This document shows, piece by piece, positions 47,148-58,114 of a stretch of 64,000 nucleotides of DNA. Below the pieces are notes generated by a model. The model ran no database searches and was not told the DNA's origin. It saw only the letters and a program-made list of their open reading frames with translations. The DNA comes from Datnioides undecimradiatus (lineage: Eukaryota > Chordata > Actinopteri > Lobotiformes > Datnioididae): assembly GCA_008933995.1 (NCBI GenBank), contig WARS01000031.1:958001-1022000 (forward strand), read 5' to 3'. Position 1 is the stretch's first letter. Each line of letters begins with the position of its first letter. A program made the position numbers and the translations under genes.

Positions 47148-49672
47148 CACTTTAGAGGAATTTAGCACGAACTTCCCAAAATGATAAACCACTAAAATGG
47201 CCAATTCTGGATTGGGACTGTAGCACTGAAACCCTATCATCCCTTCTCATTCCTCTTTGATGTTTCTGTCTCTTTGCCATTGTCCTCATCACCACCTGCA
47301 GACTGCTTGAAAAAATCCGTCATCTTAGCACACTTTGCAGCGTCAGCCAGGTCAGCAAAGCGTTTTTCTTTTTCTGTTTCTCCATCTATCTCTGTTTCAG
47401 CAACAAGTCCTGGATAGCAACACAACAACAAGTGCTGGATACACTAAAGTGCTAAATCCCAGTTTCAATCTCAGTTGTGATGACAACTGCCACCTACTAT
47501 TATGATTTACACCAGCCATGTTGACGCAGCTACAATGACCTATTAAATACATGTGTGTAGGCTATTTAATACAGTGGCTGGGAAAAAAAACCCCACTGTT
47601 TACCCCGAGTTCCTGTTTTCAAGCTAAGTTGAAATAACCACCACCGTGAAAATCATACATTAGTTGTGTTAAGTTTTAACTTAGTCTAGTTAAAAAGGTT
47701 AGTTAAAATGCCAGTGTATTCAGTCTGATTGCTAACACCTGCCTCAATCTATCTCATAAGCAGTTATTAATTTACAAGTGCCTGTGAGTGTGGCCAGGTT
47801 TTGTCATTTGGTGCAACTGTAGCTCTGCATGGCACAACTGGAACACAGACTGAACCAAAGTGAGTACAGTTTTTCATGGGAATACATAATCAGCACAGAA
47901 AAATGAAGAGGTTCAGTAATTGGCCATCACATCAGTTCCTTTTATTCACTTTAAAAGCAGCAGACAATTTTCTAATGGGCATGACGAAGAGTCTAGGCCA
48001 GCTCCTTGTGAAAGAAAACCAAGCAAACAAGGCACAAAAAGACAAGTCTTGAAAATGTTGTGATGGGCAAACGAGGTCCCCTTCCATGCAACATGTATCT
48101 TTCAACACACTAAATCTCTGTTACCATGATCTCTGTTTTATTTCTAGTTAGCAATGATATGTGTGCAGTCAGGCAACAACTATAGTATCTAAAATTTCTT
48201 CATCTGGTGTTTTTTTTGTTTTTGTTTTCAATTTAAGAATCTCGCACTTACTTATGTTGTGCAGAGTGTTTCTGTAAATGCTGAAAGTGGTGGAAGAAGT
48301 GCTTTTTAAATTAAACTATTTAAAGGTACATAATCAGAGTATTTTCAAATAAGACTGACATGCATCCAGCAACAAATGTCGTCTCCCTGTTTCCTCTTTT
48401 ATGCTTAAAATACCAAACTGAGAGCGTTATATCACTTTCCTCTTAGTCAATTCCAGGCATTGACGGGAGATCAATAAGACATGCTGTTCTCCTCTCATGG
48501 TGTTTGGAGATCACGTCAGGATGGAGTGATGAATGGCAGAAGAATGGGCTGAGCAGTGGGGAAAAATGAGCTGGACGGGGAACAGAGGGTCAGCAAGGTT
48601 AATGATGCTGGCCGTGATTATTTGCAGGTGTGAATGATCTGAGATTAATCATTTAGGAGCAAGCCTTGAATGACAGGAGGTGAGAAATGGCAATGATCAA
48701 ACTGGTGGAAACACTCATGAGCTCTGCTAAACCTTTAGTGAGGTGTACCAACAAGATGAAGTAAGGGAAAATAATGCAGCTGTCCACGCTCCACTGTGTG
48801 TGTGTCGGGTCAAATGCTGAGGAATTACAAGACACATACTCCACAGCCATGTAGTGACTTGTGACCTTTGTTCATTGTGAGCAACAACACTGGATTGTCT
48901 ATCGTTACTTTATAATTGTACTGACACTTTGTCAAAATCCTCAAATAATAATTGATATTTGGTGTTTTAAGAGTGCCCTCTGGATAGGAATGGTGAGAAA
49001 AGTAATTTGGTAATTAAAGTAATTAAATTGTATCTGCAGTGCAGGCCACAAAGCATAAGTTCCCCTGCAGTTGTACATCAATGACCTACTTGAGATGCAT
49101 AATCTAGTGTTTAATTTGCAGTAGTATTCTTAAAAATCTTCACCCAGAGTATCATCCCAAAATGCCAAGCTAAATCTATACTGTTTTATATTTAACAGAT
49201 CAGCTGCATGCAAAGTATTGTTTATGCAAAATCCTTCTTATGTAGCCAGCCAAAGACATGACTGCAAGGGCATTTGCAAAACTAGCTTAATTGTACAAAC
49301 AGATGTATCTGCATATTTTGTTTGTCAACCAGGAAAAAAAAAATCTCAGGTGCATTCATAAGAAAAATAAGCAGGCGCTGCACTCCCAGTAACATGACAG
49401 ACACGATGCGCTCAGTTGCCCGACTGGACCAAAGCAGATTACCCAAGGCTCTGACAAGAAGAGATACATATATGTTTTTAAGACACACTTGAGAGCCCCA
49501 GAAAGCAGCTGATATAGATTTATCGGCTCTGTTTAAAATGCATCGGCACGTACATCTACAGCCAGCTGTCTGTGTGGTGCAATCAGCAGCATAGTTCTGG
49601 GAATACTATTGCAACAAGGAGAATATGTTCCAGAAGGAAAGACTCTTATATTGCAATCTGTACATGGATTTT
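47148..49672. other. Non-coding stretch
   Basis: Nothing recognised. A minus-strand frame (47237-47431) rich in Glu/Lys includes MTDFFKQSAGG, but I cannot attach it to a family. GTGGTGGAAGAAGTGC at about 48288 matches only the first 16 bases of the repeat family at 4553 and is too short to call. Confidence 0.5.
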
Positions 49673-49705
49673 AATATATCTATATCTATATCTATATATA
49701 GATAT

Positions 49706-49740
<35 letters not shown>

Positions 49741-49762
49741 AGAGAGAGAGAGAGAGCGAGAG
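49673..49762 (+). repeat. Compound TATATC/GATATA/TA/GA microsatellite
   Basis: About three TATATC units are followed by their exact inverse, GATATA units, then about 14 TA units and about 10 GA units (one GC interruption). The first part (about 49675-49715) is a self-complementary hexamer array able to fold on itself. The last part is a pure purine tract. Confidence 0.93.
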
Positions 49763-51789
49763 TCTTGGTCCTGAACTCTACTGGGAACCTTAAATTATTA
49801 GGTAGGGGGATGGTGAGGGAATTTTGGCCACATGAGCTCTTTTGAAAGTTGTATTAAAAAAACAAAAGAAAAGATACATCGCTGTTTTTCACTCTTGGTC
49901 CACTCTGTTTGCTTGTCACAAATGGTTCAAGCAGAGTAAACATGGAGTCATATGGATTGACATGTAACCCGTTCATCCTGCATCGTCACTGCAACAGCGA
50001 AGTGCTATTTTCCCCATTTCATCTCACCTAAACATATTGTTGGCTTATGTCACTTTCTGTCTGTGTTTTGTCTGTTTTGCTTTAACGACACAAACAATCT
50101 GAACCAGATGAACCTTCAGGTAGTCTCAGGTTGGTTGAGAGTTTGACTGACAGCTTTCACACCAGTCTAAACAGGCTTAAACAAGAGGAACAAACACACC
50201 AGAGGTCATTCAAACTAAGCCAAACATGGAAACTGTAAAATTAAAGTGTTAAAGTTAGGATTACATTAAGGATGTAAGGTTTATGGCTCAAAGAATGGAT
50301 TGAAAATGGTTGTTCTCACGGGTACAAAATGCACACCTGTATGTATGTGTGAGTATGTTAGAAAAGATAGAAAAGGAATAAAACTGAAGGTCCATGTGGA
50401 TTTGTCCATGTGTCTTGACAAACACACTCCAATACACCTACTCATATGTAGATGCGCACACAGCTGCATATGGTTCACAACCATCATTTTAACATGTACA
50501 GGCATATGCATTTCCCATGATACTCTTCAGAATCCTGTGGTGATATTTACAGCAACATCTGGCATTTAATACAATGCAAAGATTATTCATCATCTGTGGA
50601 CATATTGTCCATAAGTGTCAAGGGGTGAGTATGGAGATCGCATAAGCAATAGATGCATCAGCCGAAACTCGTGGGAATAACGTGGTTTGTCACAAGTAGC
50701 GCTGATGCCATTTTATTGTGCAGCATTTACATTCTTGTAAATTAAAGATTACGACAAGGTCCATATTAAAAAACAAACAAACGCATTTAATCACCAATGC
50801 AAAGGCATTGTGGTAGAAGCACCCAGCGTGGGTCTCAAGCTAATCAATAAAGTGACCTCCCACAGAGCTGTTTATGCCTTTCGCATCTGACATATAATCT
50901 ATTGATAAAAGTGGAATTATAAACTGAACCAATCAACTGTTCATTCAGAGTCACCAGCAATTCATTTGTGAGCTGTACAAACTGAGCAGCATACATGACG
51001 GATAGGAAGCTGAAGCGAGGCAAAACATAGCGAAACAACACCAGTGTACTGCTAAACGGACAAGCTGCAATGTAAACAGCTTTTTTAAAATTTAGACAGC
51101 TGATTCACTGTGTATAACTGAGGTGTATCATAAAATGCTGAAACACTGATACATAAATGCATTATGCATATCACTGACGCTATTAGGCTACATGTTTATT
51201 CTCAATGACAACATCCAATCGATTGACTCGTCAGTCCTGATGTATTTTCCATTTAAAGTAAAATGAACTTGTCACCTTGAGACATATTGTAAAGTGTTCT
51301 CTATCAGACCATTCCTGTCTTTTCCCCATTTGTATAATTCATAGCATAGAGCTGCAAATGTTCTGAGGTTATGGAGTGTCTTTTCAGCAGATGACCAATG
51401 ACAAGTATGTCATCAGAGCGCTCTGTGTTTGAGACTTTTGTTGAATGCTTTCCCTTTCCTGTGATTCCTGTTGCAGCTATATAATGAATAATAATAGAGT
51501 TTATAAATATAGCACTTATCACAAATCAGCAATTACAAAATGCAAACATGAGGCAACCAATTATCCAAGAGAAAAAGTGATCAGATTTAGTATCAGCTAT
51601 CTATAAAAGACAAATAAATTACAGTAACTTCATGCTCACTAAATGTTTTGGACTCACCTAGTTGACCTCTCTATTTTGCTGTCTGTAGAAGATGGATAAT
51701 TCTAATTCAGTTTGAAAAAATGTTTCTTCATGCTATAACAGACAAATAATTAGACTATTGTGAGCCCATGTAGACGTGAGTTGGAAGTT
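49763..51789. other. Non-coding stretch
   Basis: No gene or element recognised. A 25-nt splice-flanked segment on the minus strand (51658-51682) was considered and rejected. Confidence 0.5.
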
Positions 51790-52215
51790 AAAATAAAATA
51801 ATCCTTTACTGATCCCCCAGAAGGGCAATTTAGGTGTTAGAGCAGCACAAGGATAAAAATAAGTACAGATAAATGGAGAACTTAAAAAACAATATTAAAA
51901 ATTATATGAAAATAAAAACTACACAGAGCAATATGGGTTTATTTTATGAAACAAAATTAAACTACAGCAAAGCTAATACTAAAGAGAGGGAAGACAGGCT
52001 GACAGCCATGAGCTTATAGAGGGTAATCAACCAGTCAGTCTGGTTGTGCTGAATTCTCCCTGACAACCACAACTCATAGATCCCTTTAGGATTTGTTCAG
52101 TTTTTCCCGTGAGTGGTAGAGGGATCCATATTTTAGAACCACAGTTCAACTTGCTGCTATTGGATATTTGCTGGAATCTTTCATTATTAATACTATGATG
52201 TCTCACAAACACGTT
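51790..52215 (-). mobile_element. Probable LINE 3' end, minus strand
   Basis: AATAATCCTTTACTGATCCC and CCAGAAGGGCAATTTAGGTG at 51798-51838, read on the minus strand, give ...GGGGGATCAGTAAAGGATTA. That is the terminal phrase (GGGATCAATAAAG...) seen at the 3' ends of teleost non-LTR retrotransposons such as Rex1/Babar. Upstream on the minus strand comes AT-rich sequence and then a 61-residue open frame (52027-52212) containing WIPLPLTGKTEQILKG. That could be a 3' UTR or ORF remnant, but I do not recognise it. Element identity is moderately certain and extent is not. Confidence 0.5.
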
Positions 52216-52820
52216 CTTTGTTACATTACCACCCTAACTGATATACCCAAGCAATCAGGAAGCGCACCTGGTTAAGTAGTAAAGTACAACTGCCAGATTA
52301 AATGTGTCTTCATCCCCTCGTGTAGCACTTATATGTCAAAAATATCAGTGGAACTGCAGCACTTCAGGAACATGACAATGTGCAGTTAGCTGTAACTTAA
52401 ACCTGCATTTTTAGATGTGAATTTGTATCGTTCGCACAGCGAGTGCACATTATTATTATAAAGACAGGGTGAAGATGAGACACAATCTGTCCATCCCAGT
52501 GAATTCTTTTGCACTTTGCAGTTTCAACACTTTCTACTTTTAGTTTCTGTCATAGGTTTCTCTCAGAGTCTCTCTCTCCTGTCTGAGCCCTACTCTTCAT
52601 TACAGAGCTGTTGATGCACTGTAGCAATGAGTGTACTGCTTTTCAGAGGAAGGACAGGACCTGATTTAATTGGCTGTGATTGATGACAACCCCTTCCACA
52701 CCCAAAGATAACTTACGTCTCCAAATCCAACCCTTCTGTGCTGCCTGTGGTCCAGAAATGACCAAAGTTCTATTGTCATGGCCAAGTGAGCCCCTCATTC
52801 GCAGACAGAGCACTCTTTTG

Positions 52821-52845
52821 AGTTTAACCACTGAGAGGTTAAACT
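52821..52845. repeat. 9-bp-arm hairpin
   Basis: AGTTTAACC ... GGTTAAACT with a 7-base loop. Small, and possibly incidental. Confidence 0.4.
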
Positions 52846-52979
52846 TACGGAACAAAAAGTAATGATCACCCACATCCACTGCATCACCAATAGTTAGTCT
52901 TGTTCATTTCAGTACAGGATGCAGGTGATGCAGGTTACATAACACTACATCCTTCAAAGAACCTGAGAAATTTCAGAAC

Positions 52980-53560
52980 TGTACTCAGACAAGGTCACAA
53001 AATGACCTTGTGAAACAAGGGATAGGCTGGTTTGAATGTGCATCAGCTCTTTATAAATTGCGAGGGCAGGTGCATAGAGGTCGTGTTTGTGCTAGTTCCA
53101 CAGCCAGAGGCACAGTTTGACACTGGGTGGGATTAGGAGGTAAACATAATCAATGGGCGTGGTAGGGGTTGGCATCAGCCTTGACCTATTAATTCACCTG
53201 CTTTCATTCCCAATAAAAGTAGTGCACTCAGCACAGCAGTTCTATTACAGATGTTTATCTCAACACATGCAGACATGCCCTTTGTGAATATTCTGCATCT
53301 TAATTAACGAGCTTTGTGGGGACAACGCATTTGGTTCATTTGTTTATATGGTCCAAGGTGAACCCTCTTTCAATGTGGGGGAGTGTTCACTGGAGTAAAA
53401 TGGCATTTAATATTGGCAGTGGCCCACTGAACTTGTGTCCACGTCAGAGCACATCACAAATACGAGTGAATGCAAAAATACGGCTCAACATGAGACCAAG
53501 CTACACTAGAGCTCATGGCAAAGTACCATAAAACTCTGAAAGGTGCAGAGCACAATATTT
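52980..53560. repeat. Probable decayed interspersed repeat
   Basis: The segment starts near a 9-bp-arm hairpin (ACAAGGTCA / TGACCTTGT, 52989-53011). It contains phrases that look like deaminated versions of a GC-rich teleost element: AATCAATGGGCGTGGTAGGG, TTCACCTGCTTTCATTCCCA, CATGCAGACATGCCCTTTG and ATTAACGAGCTTTG. TG/CA dinucleotides appear where CpG would be expected. I associate these with a non-autonomous, hAT-like fish family, but that is from memory and unconfirmed. The 71-residue frame at 53316-53531 has no domain. Confidence 0.45.
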
Positions 53561-56500
53561 CCAAGATGGTGAGGGTTATTTCATGACCTCTATATCAGTC
53601 TCTAAACATAAAAAGAAATCAACAGTATACGTGCATACAGTACAGTGAACAACATTTACCACATCAAATTGGTTTGTATTTTTCCATTTGTACACTGCAT
53701 AAGGTATCCAAATAATAATTTTCATTAGGGCTTCCATGAACCCTAAAATGATGAGGATTCAAACTGTTATTTGTAAAGGCCTTAACTGAATGGCTAGCAT
53801 TAAAAATCTAATGTCACACATATATTAAAAAAGAATGCTACTTATTAATGCAGTGATGTCTGGTACCCAGTGGTATTTGTTTCATCTTTTATGCCCTCAT
53901 GTTGTTGGACCTTGGAGTGGACAGTTAATAATTTTATTAAAGTATTAGTAGTATAATATTATTTAAAGTATTATTATTTAATAGTTGAATGTAATATGTA
54001 CAAATATTATATGCAGCTGAAAAAATGGGAAAAACAAGTAATAATACATGTTGTATTGTTCAATAAAATTAAGTTAAAAAAAGAATGCTATTTTCAGATA
54101 TGACTTAAACTGCATCATGTTCATAATATTAACTGAATTGGTCTTATCCTGAAAGATGATAAGAATAACTCATGGCCCAAGTAAAAAACACAAATCAGAT
54201 GAGTTTCAGTTGATACTGGTATTTTTTGTGTTTGTTCAGTCTTTTCATAAGCAGATCAACATTGTCCTTGATCCCGAATCATCCAAATAATATTTGCGTT
54301 AACATTCGAGACTGAGATGTGGTTTTACCACAGTGTGAGTGAAATTTAATAAAGAAACAGTGCAAACAAAAAAGTATATTAGTATTCTGAAGGTAAGTCC
54401 AAAAAAGAGGACATGTGAAGAAACATGTGGCAGTTCCAATTCCAGTGGCATAAACAAGATGTTTAACTACATTGGAGCTAGGTTCATAAATCAATGAGCT
54501 GTGCACACCTCTCACGATGGGTATAAAATACCTTGGAAAAACAACCTTATTAACTACATTCAGTGTGAGATTTGTTTATTTTTAACAGGGGAGGTTGGAA
54601 CCTGTGATGCTACCACCCAGCTCAACAATTATAGATATAGATATCACAGATCAAAGATAAACCAGTGAAAGAGCAAAGGTCTAGGACATCACGTTGTCTA
54701 ACTTGAGTTAAGCTTCAGTACCACCTTAAATATTTTATTTTTGATGCTTTCACTTTGGATTTGAGTGGGTATGTTTTCTCAAAAGATCATCTGTGCTTTG
54801 TGCTATTATCTTTAGATTGCTCACTTCACACGTTTTAATGATTGCCACTGTTTTGGGTATGAGAGATGCTAGTTTTCAACTGACCATGGGAAGAAAGAGC
54901 ATGTAGGAGTCTGTCCGAGCTTATTAAAAGCTCTGTTTTGCCTGACTTATTTTTACAACTGTTCCATGTCTAGTCTTTCTTGTGTGTGTATTTCACTTAC
55001 TGAATTGATTTGGCATGGTTATTAAAATGAAGAGTTTTGATTGGCCAAGTAGGAGCATGTGAGAAAAAATTACATTCACATATTCACATGCAATTGCTCT
55101 GTGAGTTTGCTGCATTAAAATGAATATGCCTGAATGCAGGACTGGGCCGTGGGCTGTCTATTAGTAAGCTCGGAGGGGGGGGTGGTGGCAGGTTAACAAG
55201 GGGGATGCATTTTGGTCATTTTGCTAACAAGGGGGATGGCCTCCCATCTCATCTCCCGTCAAATTGCCTACTGCCCATATCATGCTTTTTAATCTGTCTC
55301 CCTGTCTTGATATCACCTGGGGAATTACTACACATAATTGCTCACCACTTGACTAACTTGAATCTGGGATATTGCTCTCAAACACAGCTGTTCTGTATAA
55401 TTAAATGTAAAACTACAAAACCACAATAGCTTGCAAATTTTATTACTCTTGGAGGCTATACATTTCCTCAGTGGTGGGCATCTGACAAAGAGTGAGAGTT
55501 TGTAAATCTTAAGCATAAGACCATAAAATCCCTTCCAACATGAGCATTCTTCAGATGTCTTTGGCACCATGTCCCCTCTGAATGGTTCTGCCTGTGTAAA
55601 ATGTTTTTGTTTTTTTATCACTAATCTTTAACAAATCATGGAAAAGTTTCTCTTTAAATGTTGAGTGTCCGTCGCTAACACGTGGTTGTCCCCACACAGG
55701 AGAGGCAAACAATTTTCTTAAGTGTTCTTTTAAAGGCTATTAAATATAGAGCTAAAATGGAGAGCCACAAAATAAAAGTTTGCCCAGCTGGCCTCAAAGA
55801 CGCAGCTTTGAGAAGAGAGGAGTCACAAGGACATTTACAAAGGGCAAAAAAATGTAATGTTCCTCGATAATGTTCAGTATGAATTACAATAAGGCTGATT
55901 GATGGACATTAAAAAGTCAGACGGAAAATCTTTGCGTCTGTCCGTGAAAATCTAGAGGTCAAAGAAGCTCTAAAATAAAATATTACCTTAAAACACAACA
56001 CAATATAAAGCATTCTAATTCATTCCGGTGGGAGTGCCAGGGTTACGGGCAGGCTCACACTCCTTCCCCTCCTCCTCCCCACTCTAACTAATGAGAAGCT
56101 ATAAATGAGGAGGTTTGGATAGTGTTTATCTGTGTGGCTCTGAGGGGGCCAAGGTGCCCTCACACACAGCAGTGTGTGGAGAGGGTGACTGCTGGGCATA
56201 ATACTTCACACATCAGCTGCCGCTCACATATGGCTGTCCTCGCCTGGCCCTGGCTCCTGCCCCATCTGCCTTCCCACCTCAGTCCCCAACGTTTGTTTTT
56301 CCAGCCTGTGATTGGCTGCCCCTGAGTCCTTATTGTGTTGCCACATCGAGCCTAAAGCCAGCCGTTCTATCATTCCATGCCCTCTTCTTCATTGTCATGT
56401 GCACATAACAAATCTGCCCTTCTCCACTCAATGCAAGCCCAGCTACCCTCCTACCCCATAACCTTCCCTCCATCCAACCCCCCTGGATCACTGCCCTCGT

Positions 56501-57667
56501 CCTGCCAAGCTTGGCACAGGGTCACATCTGGAATGGAGAATTATTGCCGCCCCATCCCGGCCCTCCCTTCCATCTATTCACAGATGGCCTGTTGATTTTA
56601 AGCCCTCTACTGTACAGTGAATGCAGCCTGTTGGCATGCAGAGGATGCTTAATGTACGGGCAAGTCTGTCGAGGGCCTAAACTGTTTTGGGGTTTTTTTT
56701 TGTTTTGTTTTGTTTTTTGGGTTTTTTTGGGAAAAACAGATGCAAGAATTATCACTAAACATTTCACACTCATAATTTATACCAAAGTAATCATCTGCTC
56801 AGGTGACCATGGGAATTGGCCTGCTGCTTGGTAAGGCCAGACAGCAGTGCTCTGATATATTAGATAACTGAGCTGGACCAGGCTGAAATGGTTTGGATTT
56901 ATGAAGTAGGAGTATGACCTGTTTGGCGACAGTTAGGGAGGGGAGAGATGAGGTTAAACCTGACATATGTTGCCTTTTCAAAATGTGAGGATTCACTGCC
57001 ATGTGTTTCTGAATGCCTGTTGTCTCCTTTTGATTTTCACTCTTCTCACGTTTCGACCGTATAGAAAGAGCAATTGCTGAATTGAATGTTTGTAGTGTAA
57101 CACAGACTGAAGGTTCTTTTACCAGCCCCCGAGCCATATACATGTTATTCTGCACCCTATATTGATTGCGTGATACGGAAAAACCACCACATGCGCAAAT
57201 AAATATTTGCAAATCATCGCAGCACTAAAAGGATGCAGGGAGTGTTATCATATTATCTACAGCATTTAGTATTCATGTAAATAATATCTTGTCTTACAAT
57301 TAATTTCAGTGTCAAATTTATGTAAACATTGTATTCTGTATTATTTTCTGCTTTTATGTTAAAAGGGCCTGGGGATGGTATTTTCCAGCCAATTATGTGC
57401 ATCAGGGATCAATGAACAGCTGCTGGATGCTCTCAGCTGAGGAAGGTGTTGGCGTTTACACTGGCATGGTATGTGATGATTAAAAAGCAAGAGCCACAAG
57501 TGGTAGACTGCATAATACCTTTTGCCTCTCTATTGTGAAATTACAGCTGCTGCTGGTCATGTGGATGCACTGCTTCTGCAATTTAAATCAGCATCAGTAT
57601 GTCTGATCTGACTGTGAATTTAAAATATACATGAATGTGATTATGTTCCTGATTAACAAGCCCTCCT
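53561..57667. other. Non-coding stretch with a GC-rich island
   Basis: Mostly AT-rich and unannotated. About 56030-56600 is C-rich: three forward frames stay open at once over parts of it, so open frames are uninformative there. It contains CAGCTG, CATATG and GATTGGCTG motifs that could be factor sites, but no promoter can be argued. A G/T-rich patch lies at about 56688-56731. Confidence 0.45.
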
Positions 57668-57890
57668 TAAAGGGACAGCTCGGGTTTCTTTTAAATGGGG
57701 TTGAATGAGGTCCTTACCCAGTGTCAGTGGGTAGATGGCAGTCAGCATGTATCCAGTTCAGAGAAGCAGCAGGTACTGTCCTGGTGCAGGGAAGTAAGCA
57801 ATATACTGTTGGGGCCAACAGCAAAACATGTTTATGTCCCCTGAAAGAAATCGATACCAGTTCATGGTCTTTACAATATTTTCACAGCTT
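57668..57890 (+). repeat. Teleost dispersed repeat (GGGACAGCTCGGGTTT family)
   Basis: AAAGGGACAGCTCGGGTTTC, TGGGGTTGAATGAGGTCCTT, ACCCAGTGTCAGTGGGTAGA, TGGCAGTCAGCATG, CAGTTCAGAGAAGCAGCAGG and AAGTAAGCAATATACTG follow the order of a common fish non-autonomous element, with divergence. A possible right end (ACACCATCTACCGTAGGTAA, about 57980-58000), resembling the inverted left end, suggests the copy runs to about 58000. Confidence 0.75.
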
Positions 57891-58006
57891 TATCTCATTA
57901 CCATACTACTTGTCGTGTATGTGCCTTACTGTTTTTCTCAAAGTAGTCTGGTGGCTTTGAGGCACTGGTACTACAGTGATACACCATCTACCGTAGGTAA
58001 TTGTAA

Positions 58007-58114
58007 GGGTGAGCATGGATGGTATTTAACCACAGGAGGGAGAGATGTGGGAATGGCTCATGAGAGAACTGCTGGTGAGTTGATTGGCACATCTGGTGCT
58101 GCTGGCTAATTGTA
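58007..58114 (+). repeat. Diverged dispersed repeat, copy B
   Basis: Partner of 1072-1180; see that entry for the alignment. It begins directly after the possible right end of the repeat at 57668, so it may be the flank or a further part of that element. Confidence 0.6.

Noticed and set aside
48285-48305. Second copy of the GTGGTGGAA repeat family
   Set aside because: Only about 16 bases match, and the following sequence does not continue the family.
51658-51682. 25-nt minus-strand microexon (TTCTACAG / GTGAGT)
   Set aside because: Good sites, but length is not a multiple of three and no partner exon is seen. Such pairs occur by chance.
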